Assembly: GCF_001874645.1 (NCBI RefSeq) | Contig: NZ_CP017886.1 | Coordinates: 496,001 to 560,000 of the forward strand | Length of the DNA stretch: 64,000 nucleotides | Origin: Pseudomonas frederiksbergensis | GTDB lineage: Bacteria; Pseudomonadota; Gammaproteobacteria; Pseudomonadales; Pseudomonadaceae | Reading direction: 5' to 3' | Shown: piece after piece, positions 31,400 to 40,523 of the stretch | Layout: the number at the start of each line of letters is the position of its first letter | Numbering within the stretch: position 1 is the first letter of the stretch | Notes under the pieces: generated by a model | Database searches by the model: none | Told to the model about the DNA's origin: nothing | Seen by the model: the letters and a program-made list of their open reading frames with translations, nothing else | Translations under genes and position numbers: made by a program

Positions 31400-32006
31400 G
31401 CGTTGCTCACGCTTCGCCGAGAGCCGGGACAAGGCCCTGGAGCTGTTCGCCAGCAAGGGTTTTGGCCAGGTCGGCATGCGTGAGCTGGCAGCCTTCCTGG
31501 GGCTTGCCCCAGGCTCGCTGTATCACCATTACCCCAGCAAGCAGCACTTGCTGCTCGACTTGATCGAAGAGTTTTACGAGGAACTGCTGGCAACCCTAGG
31601 ACGCATCGAGCGACAGCCGCGAGACCTGCGCGGCTGCCTGCAAAACGTCATCCATGCACACCTGAACCTGCATCGGGAAATGCCCTGGCATTTTCGCCTG
31701 GTGGAGCGCGACAGCGGTTGTCTGAACGAGGATCAGCAAGCGCGTGTTCGGCAGTTGCAGGAACATTACGAACGGCAATTGCTGATGATCCTCTGTCCCA
31801 CGCCTCAACTCAGTGAACAAGGGCTACTGGCCGCCGGGCACGCTATTGCCAGCGTGCTCAACAACGCCCCCAGCTGGCTGGCGCTGCACCCGCTGGATGA
31901 TTGGGAGCGCAACGAATTGCTGGAGAACCTGCTGAGCGGAGCCATTGAACGTTTACTGGGCCATGCTTCCGGTGATCTGCCAGATGTTCAGACAAAGGTT
32001 GCCTGA
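31392..32006 (+). CDS. TetR-family regulator
   Basis: 204 aa. The N-terminal HTH reads ALELFASKGFGQVGMRELAA then PGSLYHHYPSKQHLL. The ligand-binding helices follow. Its start overlaps the dehydrogenase stop, so it is made with the operon and probably gives feedback control by an acyl-CoA, in addition to the AraC-type activator. Confidence 0.88.
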   Translation: MAERCSRFAESRDKALELFASKGFGQVGMRELAAFLGLAPGSLYHHYPSKQHLLLDLIEEFYEELLATLGRIERQPRDLRGCLQNVIHAHLNLHREMPWHFRLVERDSGCLNEDQQARVRQLQEHYERQLLMILCPTPQLSEQGLLAAGHAIASVLNNAPSWLALHPLDDWERNELLENLLSGAIERLLGHASGDLPDVQTKVA

Positions 32007-32033
32007 AAAGCGCGCTCCAGATTCATTTCGATC

Positions 32034-32558
32034 TCAGGCAGCACCTGCATTGCTGACCCGCGCGGTTCGGATAAACAACGCGCGCACCTTATCCCAGAAG
32101 TTTCCACCCAACACGAAAAAGCTGCCGACCAACATCAGGTCGCCCAGCAACTGCAGCTGCCAGATATTCGGTCTGAGCCCAGGCCAGATGCTATCGATGT
32201 AAGGTTCAAGAAATGACGAAATCAGTGGCAGGCAGAACATGACCAGCCCAACGCTGTGACGAGTGGGACCCACTTCGAATTCTGTGGTGGGCACCAGCGC
32301 GGACACGTATCCGAACACGCTGCGTTTCAACTGCTGAAAGCCGGACTTGCCCATGACCGCGATGACCAGGATCAACAAGACCTTGTTGCTGATAAACAAG
32401 ATGCCGGTCAGCGCCGCGATCTTTGTGCCGGGCACATCGAGCGCTGCGGCGAGTGGCACCATCAGCCAGCACCCCAGCATCAAACAGATAATGACGATGC
32501 CCAATTTGAAGCGCCAAGCGGATGAGTGCTGTTTAACTGCGCCTTGGGTGCTATCCAT
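32034..32558 (-). CDS. Small integral membrane protein (transporter-suffix type)
   Basis: 174 aa with four predicted membrane helices: FKLGIVIICLMLGCWLMVPL, GILFISNKVLLILVIAVMG, HSVGLVMFCLPLISSFLEPY and LQLLGDLMLVGSFFVLGG, ending FWDKVRALF. Similar Pseudomonas proteins are annotated as having a transporter suffix domain. Function unknown. It converges with the TetR gene and is transcribed alone. Confidence 0.7.
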   Translation of the reverse strand: MDSTQGAVKQHSSAWRFKLGIVIICLMLGCWLMVPLAAALDVPGTKIAALTGILFISNKVLLILVIAVMGKSGFQQLKRSVFGYVSALVPTTEFEVGPTRHSVGLVMFCLPLISSFLEPYIDSIWPGLRPNIWQLQLLGDLMLVGSFFVLGGNFWDKVRALFIRTARVSNAGAA

Positions 32559-32766
32559 GATTTTAGGACCTCTTCTTGTTCGGCCACTGATTTGAGGGTG
32601 CCTAAAAAGCGTAGCAGTTACCTAGCGAGACTGATTTTCCAAAGTCGAAGTGGCCATCAGCCTCATCTCGCAGGTCCACGTTGTGATTGCCGACTGGTCC
32701 AAGAAAACCCCACTTGCTATTCGGACAACTATGCTCCTGTGATCGTCCTTAGCTGGAAAAGACCTG

Positions 32767-34323
32767 ATGCATTCACGTACAGCCATGCTGATGCGGCCGG
32801 GTCAGCTCCTACTGCTAGGCGCGCTCGGCCTCAGCGGCTGCGTGCGCCTGGGGCCGGATTTTCAATCACCCGGTGAAGCATGGACAAAACACTGGAACAG
32901 CCCGACGCTTGAACAGGCCAGCCAGCAACGCCTGAACCCCGATGTTCGTCAGTGGTGGAAGGTCTTCGGCGACCCGGTCCTCGACCAGCTGATTGCCGAA
33001 TCGGATGCTCACAACTCAAGCCTGAAGGTTGCCGGCCTGCGGGTCATGGAAGCTCGCGCCCAATTGGGTATTGCTCAGGCCGGACGGTACCCGCAACTGC
33101 AACAAGCCAGCGCCGACAGCTTGTACGTCAACCGCAACCAATCCGGTGGGAGCAACCCGCAGAACAGCCATTTCTGGCAATACAGTGCGGGCTTTGACAT
33201 CGGCTGGGAACTGGATTTCTGGGGACGCTTCAGTCGCGCCATCGAGTCGTCCGATGCCAGCTATTTTGCCGCCCAGGCCAACTATGAAGACGCACTGGTG
33301 TTGCTGCGTGCCCAGGTGGCGGACACCTACTTCACATTTCGCACCACTGAAGCGCGCTTGCGTGTCGCCCGCGAAAACACCGCGCAGCAAAAGCGCAGCC
33401 TTGAGATCACCGAAAAGCTGTTCAACAGCGGCCAGAATGCCGAGCTCGACTTGCAACAGGCCAAGACCCAGTACCTGGGCACCCTGAGCAACATTCCCAG
33501 CCTCGAAGACCAGGTGCAACGCACCCGCAACGCATTGGCCGTGCTGATCGGGCAACCGCCCAATGCGCTGCCGGAGTTGGTCGAGAACATGGGAATGATC
33601 CCGCTGGTCGACCGCGCCGTGCTACAGGACGTGCCGGCCAATCTGCTGCTGCGTCGGCCGGACGTGCGCGCCGCTGAGCTCAATGTTGCCGCCCAGTCGG
33701 CACTGATCGGGGTGGCCGAAACGGATTTCTATCCGTCGCTGACCCTGCTGGGCAGCATCGTCTGGTCAGGTAATTCATTGGGTGGAACGCCCAACAACCT
33801 GGACCTGGTCGGCGGCCCTAGTCTGAGCTGGAACCTGTTTGACCACGGGAAGATCAGCAACAACGTGCGGGTGCAGGATGCTCGTCTGCAACAGTTGATC
33901 GAGGTCTATCGCGACACTGTCCGCCAGGCCGCACGCGAGGCCGATGATGCGGCCAGCGGTCTGAACAAATCACTTGAGCGCGAGCGCATCCTGCGCGAAG
34001 CCAAGGTCGCCGCCAAGCGCTCGTTGGTCCTGGCCAGCGCCCAATACCGTGAAGGCTACTCTGACTTCCAGCGGGTGCTGGATGCTCAAAGCGCACTGCT
34101 CCAGCAACAGGACAACTACCTTATCAGCCGCAGCGACGCCGTCAGCAATCTGATTGCCCTATACAAAGCGCTTGGCGGTGGTTGGTACAGCGCCCAGTCG
34201 AAGGTTGATCAAACCACTCGTCAACAAATGGAACGCCGCACGGACTGGGGCTACCTGCTGGATGAACCTGCCACTTCACAACCTGGTCCGCCCACGCCAA
34301 ACAAGGTAAAAAACCATGAGTGA
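32767..34323 (+). CDS. Outer-membrane efflux lipoprotein (NodT/OprM family)
   Basis: 518 aa. Lipobox LGLSGC near residue 25, then an outer-membrane factor with two repeats of long helices and strands; LDLQQAKTQYLGTL and ADTYFTFRTTEARLRVA are typical. R-R-P-D-V-R-A-A-E marks the repeat boundary as in the family. The C-terminus is extended by a Thr/Pro-rich tail. First gene of a coupled three-gene export system with a membrane fusion protein and a DUF2955 permease. Substrate unknown; aromatic acid or fusaric-acid-like compounds are plausible. Confidence 0.9.
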   Translation: MHSRTAMLMRPGQLLLLGALGLSGCVRLGPDFQSPGEAWTKHWNSPTLEQASQQRLNPDVRQWWKVFGDPVLDQLIAESDAHNSSLKVAGLRVMEARAQLGIAQAGRYPQLQQASADSLYVNRNQSGGSNPQNSHFWQYSAGFDIGWELDFWGRFSRAIESSDASYFAAQANYEDALVLLRAQVADTYFTFRTTEARLRVARENTAQQKRSLEITEKLFNSGQNAELDLQQAKTQYLGTLSNIPSLEDQVQRTRNALAVLIGQPPNALPELVENMGMIPLVDRAVLQDVPANLLLRRPDVRAAELNVAAQSALIGVAETDFYPSLTLLGSIVWSGNSLGGTPNNLDLVGGPSLSWNLFDHGKISNNVRVQDARLQQLIEVYRDTVRQAAREADDAASGLNKSLERERILREAKVAAKRSLVLASAQYREGYSDFQRVLDAQSALLQQQDNYLISRSDAVSNLIALYKALGGGWYSAQSKVDQTTRQQMERRTDWGYLLDEPATSQPGPPTPNKVKNHE

Positions 34324-35455
34324 AGCCTCACCGCTCCCCCCCGAGGCATCGCCACCCACGGCGCCAGAGCCTGTCGCCGACCCCACGAAAAAAGGCATCA
34401 AGTGGGTGATGCTGCTGATCGTCCTCAGCCTGGCCTGGTACCTGCTGGCTGACCGCTTAACGCCTTATACACAACAGGCCCGTGTGGGCGCCTTTGTCAT
34501 TCCAGTAGCCGTAGAAGTGGCGGGCCGAGTGACCCGCGTAGAGGTGCGCAACAATCAAGACGTAAAGGCCGGCGACGTGCTCTTCGAGGTGGATCAGCAG
34601 CCGTATCAGATTGCTGTCGACCGCGCCCGCGCAGACCTGGAGTCGACGCGCCGACAAATCGGTGCCAGCACCGCCGGTATTGCCTCGGCGCAAGCCTCCT
34701 TGCGGGCAGCCCAGGCCAACGAACTCAAGGCGCGGCAGGACAATCAACGGCTTGAAGGTTTGTATCGCGAAGACCGGGGAACCATTTCCGTGCGCCTGCT
34801 CGAAGTCTCTCGCGCCAACCGCGAACAGGCGGTCAGCCAGGTAGCCGCCGCCCGCGCCGAGGTTCAACGCGCACGTGAGCAAGAAGGGGGCAGCGAGGAA
34901 GAGAACGCCCTGCTGCGCAGCGCCGCCACTGCACTGTCAAAAGCCGAACTGGACCTGGCCAATACGCAGATACGCGCGCGCTCGGCCGGCTTGATCACCG
35001 ATCTGCGTACCGACGTCGGACAGTTTGCAACGGTCGGCAGCCCGGTCATGACCCTGATCGCCATTCACGATGTGTGGATCAGTGCCGACATGACCGAGAA
35101 CAACCTGGGTCTGGTCAAGCCCGACACCCCGGTTGGCATCGTACTGGACGCTCTGCCGGGCGAGGTCTTCGAGGGACGCGTGCGCAGTGTCGGCTACGGC
35201 GTCAGTGTGGGTCAGCCGACGGCGCCCGGCACCCTGCCCAGCGTGCAGAACAGCCGCGACTGGCTGCGCCCGGCACAGCGCTTTCCGGTGATTATCGAGT
35301 TTTCCGAGGGCTCACTGAACACGCTGCGTGACAGTCGCGCCATCCGCGCTGGCGGGCAAGCCGAAGTCATGGCATTCCCCACCCAACGTAATCCGCTGAA
35401 CCCGCTCGGCCATCTGTTTCTCGGACTAATGAGTTGGCTGTCCTATGCCTACTAA
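34316..35455 (+). CDS. HlyD-family membrane fusion protein
   Basis: 379 aa. One N-terminal membrane helix (WVMLLIVLSLAWYLLADRL), a lipoyl-like domain (VRNNQDVKAGDVLFEVDQQP), a long helical hairpin (residues about 100-210), then a beta-barrel ending ADMTENNLGLVKPDTPVGIV. This EmrA/AaeA layout bridges an inner-membrane pump and the outer-membrane channel. It overlaps both neighbours by 8-11 bases. Confidence 0.9.
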   Translation: MSEASPLPPEASPPTAPEPVADPTKKGIKWVMLLIVLSLAWYLLADRLTPYTQQARVGAFVIPVAVEVAGRVTRVEVRNNQDVKAGDVLFEVDQQPYQIAVDRARADLESTRRQIGASTAGIASAQASLRAAQANELKARQDNQRLEGLYREDRGTISVRLLEVSRANREQAVSQVAAARAEVQRAREQEGGSEEENALLRSAATALSKAELDLANTQIRARSAGLITDLRTDVGQFATVGSPVMTLIAIHDVWISADMTENNLGLVKPDTPVGIVLDALPGEVFEGRVRSVGYGVSVGQPTAPGTLPSVQNSRDWLRPAQRFPVIIEFSEGSLNTLRDSRAIRAGGQAEVMAFPTQRNPLNPLGHLFLGLMSWLSYAY

Positions 35456-36479
35456 GCGTGCACCCCGGGTTCAACGTGCGCTGCGTCTGGCCATGGGCAC
35501 TGCGCTGTGCCTCGCCGCCAGCTTCGGTCTGGCATTACCGATCCCCTTTCTCGCGCCGGTGCTTGGCCTGTTGTTTCTTGCCACACTCAACCACCCGCTG
35601 CCCTTCAAGGCCGGACTGACCCTTGCTCTGGTCGCGATGTTGACCACTGGCGTCGGTTTGCTGTTGATCCCGATCCTGCGCTATTACCCGCTCAGTGGTG
35701 TCCTGCTGATTGGTGCGGGTCTATTTCTGGTTTTTCGCGCAGGTTTACGCGGCGCCAACAACCTGATCGTCACCCTTCTGATCATCGGCCTGACCATGAT
35801 CCCTTCGGCTGGCACCGCCGATTTCGGCCTCGCCATCATGGTCATCGGCGCACTGGTCAAAGGTCTGCTCCTTGCCGTGATGGTGGTGTCCTTCAGTCAT
35901 TGGCTGTTTCCGGAACCTGCCAATGCTGCGTCGCCACCGGCCGCCCCGGCCCTGCCGACCGACGAGGTCGCCAGGGTAGCACTGCGCGCCACGTTGATCG
36001 TGCTCCCGACCTTCTTGTTAGCCCTGATCGATCCCGCCAGTTACCTGCCGATCATCTTGAAGGCGGTCAGTCTTGGCCAACAGAGTTCCACGACGACGGC
36101 CCGTAACGCGGGTCGCGAGCTACTCGGCTCGACCCTGCTCGGTGGACTGCTGGCAATCCTGTTCTGGTGTGCGCTCAGCCTGTTTGTGCACCTCTGGATG
36201 TTCTTCCTGTGGATGCTGCTGTTCGGCTTGCTGTTGGCGCGCAAACTCTATGCCCTGAGCCCGACCCGGCAAAGCCCGGGGTTCTGGCTCAACAGCATGA
36301 TCACTTTGATCATCCTGCTGGGGCAGTCAGTCCAGGACAGTCTGGCGGGCAAGGACGTTTACACGGCCTTCGCCGTGCGCATGGGATTGTTTATCGCCGT
36401 GACGCTTTATGCCTGCCTGATGGTCCAGCTGCTCGATCAGCAGCGGCAGAATCGTAGCGTCACACAACCCGATCACTAG
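35445..36479 (+). CDS. DUF2955 inner-membrane protein of the efflux system
   Basis: 344 aa with about nine to ten membrane helices in two blocks, such as GLALPIPFLAPVLGLLFLAT and GALVKGLLLAVMVVSFSHWL. DUF2955 proteins are FUSC-related and are found beside HlyD-type fusion proteins and outer-membrane factors, as here. It likely is the inner-membrane part of an aromatic-compound exporter. Its start lies within the end of the HlyD gene. Confidence 0.85.
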   Translation: MPTKRAPRVQRALRLAMGTALCLAASFGLALPIPFLAPVLGLLFLATLNHPLPFKAGLTLALVAMLTTGVGLLLIPILRYYPLSGVLLIGAGLFLVFRAGLRGANNLIVTLLIIGLTMIPSAGTADFGLAIMVIGALVKGLLLAVMVVSFSHWLFPEPANAASPPAAPALPTDEVARVALRATLIVLPTFLLALIDPASYLPIILKAVSLGQQSSTTTARNAGRELLGSTLLGGLLAILFWCALSLFVHLWMFFLWMLLFGLLLARKLYALSPTRQSPGFWLNSMITLIILLGQSVQDSLAGKDVYTAFAVRMGLFIAVTLYACLMVQLLDQQRQNRSVTQPDH

Positions 36480-36553
36480 CGAGTTTATAGATCCCCTCAC
36501 GTCGCTCCCGGCATGACTCGACTAAGCTGAAATCGCCACCGGAGGATTTTCCA

Positions 36554-37267
36554 ATGTGTGGAAGACTTTCACAGTACCGAGGCATCCACGACTTCGTCGC
36601 GGCGCTGAGCATGCCCAATGCCCTGATCAACACTGTGGGCGACCAGCCTCTGGGTCTGTACAACGTCGCGCCATCGACCCAGGTCGCGCTCTTCCACCTC
36701 GAAGGCGAAACCTTGCACGCTGACCGGGTACCTTGGGGATGGCGACCGACCTGGTCGAAAGACCACTCTGTACCGATCAATACCCGGGTCGAGAAAGTCG
36801 CACACGGCTCGTTCTTCCGGGCGATCTGGCCGCACCGCGCCATCATCCCCATCGATAACTGGTTCGAATGGGTTTATGAAGGCGGCCCGAATAAACAGCC
36901 TTATCTTGTCCGACGCAGGGATCGGGCTCCCATACTCTGCGCCGCCATTGGTCAGTATCCCGCGGGTGGCCGGGAACCGAAGAAGGACGATGGGTTTGTG
37001 ATTTTCACCGCAGACAGTGGCGGTGGCCTGGTCGATCTACATGATCGGCGGCCGGTGGTTCTGTCACCGGAGTTGGCCCGAGAATGGCTCAACCTGGCAA
37101 TGCCTAAGGAGAGCGCCGAGCAGATGGTGCTGCACCAGGGCGAGGCTGCCAAAACCTTCGAGTGGTTCAAGGTGGATATGGCGATAGGCAACGTGAGAAA
37201 CCAGAGACCTGATCTCCTCACACCGATCGGCAAAATCATCAGTGGCGAGCACAAAAGCAATGGGTGA
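36554..37267 (+). CDS. yedK: SRAP (HMCES/YedK-like) abasic-site protein
   Basis: 237 aa. Cys2 directly after Met (MCGRLSQ) is the catalytic residue. Further hallmarks are YNVAPSTQV, WGWRPTW, NTRVEKV, PIDNWFEW (Glu) and VDLHDRRPVVLSP (His). These fit SRAP proteins, which form a thiazolidine crosslink with abasic sites in single-stranded DNA. Length is normal. Transcribed alone; no SOS box is seen just upstream. Confidence 0.93.
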   Translation: MCGRLSQYRGIHDFVAALSMPNALINTVGDQPLGLYNVAPSTQVALFHLEGETLHADRVPWGWRPTWSKDHSVPINTRVEKVAHGSFFRAIWPHRAIIPIDNWFEWVYEGGPNKQPYLVRRRDRAPILCAAIGQYPAGGREPKKDDGFVIFTADSGGGLVDLHDRRPVVLSPELAREWLNLAMPKESAEQMVLHQGEAAKTFEWFKVDMAIGNVRNQRPDLLTPIGKIISGEHKSNG

Positions 37268-37358
37268 TCGGGTGGCGACACCGAGGTTTCTCGACTAGGA
37301 TTTTCGCGATATGGAAACGCGCCGTGCTGTTAGCGAGCACTTGGTCTGGGAGACGAAA

Positions 37359-37565
37359 ATGAACCCGATTCGAATGGCCGAGCGGACCTACCGTACTTGG
37401 TCCAGCCCGATCCTGCTTGAGCTCAAAGAAAGGGAACATCAGCTGGAACCTTCAGACCGCCAGGCACTTGAAAATGTGCTGGTGGAGAGAAGACTTCTGA
37501 ACACCGGCAGTCCTGCCGGCAAGGATCGACGCAAACCTCAGTCGACCGATAACGACAAGCCTTAG
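37359..37565 (+). CDS. Small conserved-looking protein, unknown function
   Basis: 68 aa from ATG 37359, with GGGAG six bases before. It is charged and helical (MNPIRMAERTYRTWSSPILL, EREHQLEPSDRQALENVLVE) with a Lys/Ser/Asp-rich tail; no membrane helix. Followed by a good terminator at 37597. No family recognised. Confidence 0.6.
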   Translation: MNPIRMAERTYRTWSSPILLELKEREHQLEPSDRQALENVLVERRLLNTGSPAGKDRRKPQSTDNDKP

Positions 37566-37596
37566 TCGCTGCCGCTGCTGATCACGCCTGACAATA

Positions 37597-37617
37597 GAGC
37601 CCGCAACAAGCGGGCTC
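37597..37617 (+). terminator. Intrinsic terminator
   Basis: GAGCCCGC-AACAA-GCGGGCTC then CTTCTCGTTT; ends transcription of the small gene at 37359-37565. Confidence 0.85.
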
Positions 37618-37778
37618 CTTCTCGTTTGAGGCTGCTGAAAAAAGACCGACACGCTCCCCAGACGATCACGTCACCGTGTGTTGGAGTCGAAGGCCCGACG
37701 CGTACATATGAAACATCTTTCACAGTGATTTCGGCCCTTAGCGCTTATATTTCCGGCCGCTCATTCAAGAAACACTTG

Positions 37779-37806
37779 GCCCGCACCCTCCCGCGGGCTT
37801 TTTTTT
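37779..37806 (+). terminator. Intrinsic terminator without an obvious gene
   Basis: GCCCGC (37779-37784) and GCGGGC (37793-37798) then eight T. The 160 bp upstream contain no supported gene and start after another terminator, so a small RNA is possible. It may also end leftover transcription before the convergent NUDIX gene. Confidence 0.75.
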
Positions 37807-37825
37807 CCCTGCAGAAAATCCAGGT

Positions 37826-38419
37826 CTAAACCGCCGCAAAAATATCCTTCATCGCCGCGTACTGCAGCAGCATGATGGTTTTCGCGTCAACGATCTGCCC
37901 ACTGTAAAACGCCTCAAGTGCCTCATCGAATGTCAGTTCCAGCACCTCGAGGTCTTCAGCTTCCACCTCAAGCCCACCACCCGATCCGACGCGTGAAGCG
38001 GCATCATATTCAGCCACAAAGAAATGCAGCTTCTCGGTCACCGACCCCGGGCTCATGTAAGCCTCGAACACCTTCTGTACATCGTGAACGCGATAGCCCG
38101 TTTCCTCCTCCGCTTCGGCGCGAATGCGCTCCTGCGGTGAGGCGCCCTCCAGCAACCCCGCAGCCACCTCAACCAGCAATCCGTCATGGCCGTTTACGAA
38201 GACCGGCAACCTGAACTGGCGGGTCAGAACGATGGTTTTTTGCGCACGGTTGAACAGCAGAATGGCTGCACCATTGCCACGGTCGTAGACCTCACGGGAT
38301 TGTCGCTGCCAAACGCCATTGTTGCGCAGGTAATCGAAGGTGATTTTCTTGAGCAGGTACCCGTTGTGGGACAACACCTGGGACTCGATGATGTTGACGC
38401 GCTCGGCCGTGTTCGACAT
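37826..38419 (-). CDS. nudK: NUDIX hydrolase, GDP-mannose pyrophosphatase type
   Basis: 197 aa. The Nudix box is G-L-L-E-G-x5-E-R-I-x-A-E-A-E-E-E-T-G, preceded by DGLLVEVAAG. The N-terminal domain (LKKITFDYLRNNGVWQRQSR) and AYMSPGSVTEKLHFFVAEY are as in NudK. It likely splits GDP-mannose or a related sugar nucleotide. Ends near the terminator at 37779. Confidence 0.9.
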   Translation of the reverse strand: MSNTAERVNIIESQVLSHNGYLLKKITFDYLRNNGVWQRQSREVYDRGNGAAILLFNRAQKTIVLTRQFRLPVFVNGHDGLLVEVAAGLLEGASPQERIRAEAEEETGYRVHDVQKVFEAYMSPGSVTEKLHFFVAEYDAASRVGSGGGLEVEAEDLEVLELTFDEALEAFYSGQIVDAKTIMLLQYAAMKDIFAAV

Positions 38420-38499
38420 GACAATCCATCCTGTTTGCTGTCAGAGGGCGCCATGGTATTCCATCAGAGTGACGGCCACAGCGACGGCTGAAACCAAGA

Positions 38500-38523
38500 A
38501 AGCCCGGCATCGCTGCCGGGCTT
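38500..38523. terminator. Intrinsic hairpin terminator
   Basis: AAGCCCGGCA-TCGC-TGCCGGGCTT, 10-bp stem between two minus-strand genes; ends the LPMO-like gene's transcript. Confidence 0.75.
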
Positions 38524-38572
38524 CGGCTCTAATCCTTTAGAACCTGTTGGGTATCACGCAACGAACCTGGCC

Positions 38573-39208
38573 TTACTGGAAGTCCACGTCGAAGGCTTGA
38601 TAGAACGCATTGCCGGTGTTGGCGACAATCCACAGCAGCACAATGACGTGATGGCCTTTCTTGCCTGCTGGCAATTTCACTTCATGTTCGACTTTGGCTT
38701 TGAGTTCGCTGCTGTGTGCGTAGTAAGGCACCTGGGTGTAGAAGTCGTCAGCGAACGGTTTGGCCTCGAGTTGCGCACGGCTGATCCGTTGTTTCGGGTC
38801 CCAGCCGTCCTTGGTGATAAACCAGCTGTAGCCGCGGGTGGTGTGAGGTGCGGTGTACTGCCAGGTGACATGAAAGGTCTGACCAGGGTTCACGCTCAGC
38901 AGTGGCCAGGTAAATGGACGATTGAGCTTTTTGCTCATTTCTTCGTTGGTGTAGTTGATGCAGTCACGAGCATCAGCCTTGCCACCGCTGAGGATGAAAC
39001 CATCCGCCGGTGGCGCAACACTGTCGCTGTCTGACTGGTACGGTGCGGGGAAAGGCCCGGCGGTCAATGAAGGGAAGTTCTTTCCGCCTTCCATTTCATT
39101 GACCTGCCAACCTTCCAGGAGGCCGACCTCCATAGCGACAGAGCCGCGGCTGGCGGGGGTAGTCACTCGACCGTGTTTGAGTTGCGCTTGTGTTTGTGGC
39201 TTGTTCAT
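38573..39208 (-). CDS. Chitin-binding / LPMO (AA10-like) protein without signal peptide
   Basis: 211 aa. The core begins HGRVTTPASRG at residue 12. It has the second His in APHTTRGYSWFITKDGWDP and ends AFYQAFDVDF, all marks of AA10 lytic polysaccharide monooxygenases. In secreted members the first His becomes residue 1 after signal peptide removal and binds copper. Here only MNKPQTQAQLK precedes it, with no hydrophobic stretch, and GGAG seven bases upstream fixes the ATG. So it is either exported another way, clipped by another protease, or no longer an LPMO. Confidence 0.8.
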   Translation of the reverse strand: MNKPQTQAQLKHGRVTTPASRGSVAMEVGLLEGWQVNEMEGGKNFPSLTAGPFPAPYQSDSDSVAPPADGFILSGGKADARDCINYTNEEMSKKLNRPFTWPLLSVNPGQTFHVTWQYTAPHTTRGYSWFITKDGWDPKQRISRAQLEAKPFADDFYTQVPYYAHSSELKAKVEHEVKLPAGKKGHHVIVLLWIVANTGNAFYQAFDVDFQ

Positions 39209-39335
39209 TTTTTCACTCCGTTGATTGAGAACGTTCCTTCCTGAGGAACGCTTTCAACCTAACCGAATGACAGATGAAGTCCATGGCCGCTTTTTCCGCG
39301 TTCCAGTCGCGTTTTCGAGCCGAACCCAATAAATA

Positions 39336-39351
39336 CTGGCTATCCATACAG
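39336..39351. promoter_or_regulatory. Candidate LexA (SOS) box
   Basis: CTG-GCTATCCATA-CAG, in the context TACTG...ATACAGTTA. It fits the gammaproteobacterial CTG-N10-CAG palindrome with an AT-rich core. A short open frame starts nine bases later. Confidence 0.5.
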
Positions 39352-39359
39352 TTAAATGT

Positions 39360-39524
39360 ATGAATTCCTACGTCTTGACTGGCAAAAGTACTACAGCACG
39401 AACCCGCAATCAGAACGATTCGTCTCAGGAGGGTTACACGCCACAGGCATTCACTTGGAGAACGGCACGCGGTAATCTCGGCATCGATTGCCCCCCAAAA
39501 CCGTTACAAGGACGTCACGAATGA
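39360..39524 (+). CDS. Possible SOS-controlled small protein upstream of a GNAT gene
   Basis: 54-codon frame beginning MNSYVLTGKSTTARTRNQ and ending PPKPLQGRHE. It overlaps the GNAT start by four bases (ATGA). It lies right behind a candidate LexA box, but has no visible ribosome site and no recognised motif. It may be a leader peptide, a relic of an SOS gene, or chance. Confidence 0.3.
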   Translation: MNSYVLTGKSTTARTRNQNDSSQEGYTPQAFTWRTARGNLGIDCPPKPLQGRHE

Positions 39525-39964
39525 AACTGCGCATCGAGTTATCGCAAAACCCGCTACCCGAAGAACGTCAGGCGATTCTCAAACCGCTGCGAGCCTACAA
39601 CGTCGCCAACGCTGGCGAAGGCCACCCGCAGGATATCGCCCTGCTGGTTCGTGATGAGCTGACCGACGAGATCCTCGGCGGGCTCTATGCAAAACTGTTT
39701 TACCAATGGATGTTCATCGACTTGTTGTCAGTGCCCGAGCAGGCACGCGGTCAGGGCACCGGCTCACGGTTGATGCAAATGGCCGAGGAGCTGGCACGGG
39801 AGAAGAACTGCATTGGGATCTACCTCGACACCTTCGAATTCCAGGCACCGGAGTTTTACAAGAAGCTGGGATTTACCGAGGTTGGGCAGATAGCCGACTA
39901 TCCGCTGGGCAGTAAGCGCTTCTTCTTTCAGAAACGCCTGACGACCACCGAACAAAATACCTGA
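39521..39964 (+). CDS. GNAT-family N-acetyltransferase
   Basis: 147 aa. The acetyl-CoA-binding signature is LSVPEQARGQGTGSRLMQMA, and the C-terminal block is YLDTFEFQAPEFYKKLGFTE. An AAGGA precedes the ATG. Acceptor unknown. If the SOS box upstream is real, it may be damage-inducible. Confidence 0.88.
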   Translation: MKLRIELSQNPLPEERQAILKPLRAYNVANAGEGHPQDIALLVRDELTDEILGGLYAKLFYQWMFIDLLSVPEQARGQGTGSRLMQMAEELAREKNCIGIYLDTFEFQAPEFYKKLGFTEVGQIADYPLGSKRFFFQKRLTTTEQNT

Positions 39965-39975
39965 GCTTCACTGAC

Positions 39976-40314
39976 TCACAAACAGGTTGCCAGTGCTGCC
40001 AGCCGGCGCTTGGCAACCCAATTGTCCTGAATGGCGTAGTACTTCAATGCGCCGCCTTGCACGTCGATGAAAGATTCGGCCGAGCGGGTGTAAACGGTAA
40101 AGCCACCGGCTTCGCCGGGTTGCAGGTAGCCACTGGCGTCGACACCGAACACCGCCTCGTCCTGCCAGGCAAACTGCACGCACTGGGCGACGACCAGATC
40201 AGGCTTGTTCGAGGAGAGGGTCTTGTAAGGGGTCTGGGAGCGCGCTTGTTTCATCGTCGATCCCGCGCAACCCGCCAGCAACACACCGGCCAGTGCCACC
40301 ATCAAAATACGCAT
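39976..40314 (-). CDS. Small lipoprotein, unknown function
   Basis: 112 aa. Signal peptide and lipobox ALAGVLLAGC; the mature part has two Cys and a conserved-looking core (VVAQCVQFAWQDEAVFG, GGFTVYTRSAESFIDV). No recognised family. Convergent with the GNAT gene. Confidence 0.75.
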   Translation of the reverse strand: MRILMVALAGVLLAGCAGSTMKQARSQTPYKTLSSNKPDLVVAQCVQFAWQDEAVFGVDASGYLQPGEAGGFTVYTRSAESFIDVQGGALKYYAIQDNWVAKRRLAALATCL

Positions 40315-40523
40315 TGTGTTTCCTTATTCGCAAAACACTGACTGTATCACCGCAAGCGGCAGTCCCGAAGCGCCAGACTAAGCGGTTCCTCATACCCACC
40401 CTCGGTGCCGCTCTGCTTTACTTCATGCTTTACTTTATATAGATCGCGACAGCCCGCGCCGTTTCCCGCACCCTATCGCGCCATTATGGGCGCCTCGCCC
40501 GCGAACCTTCTTCTGGAAAGCCT

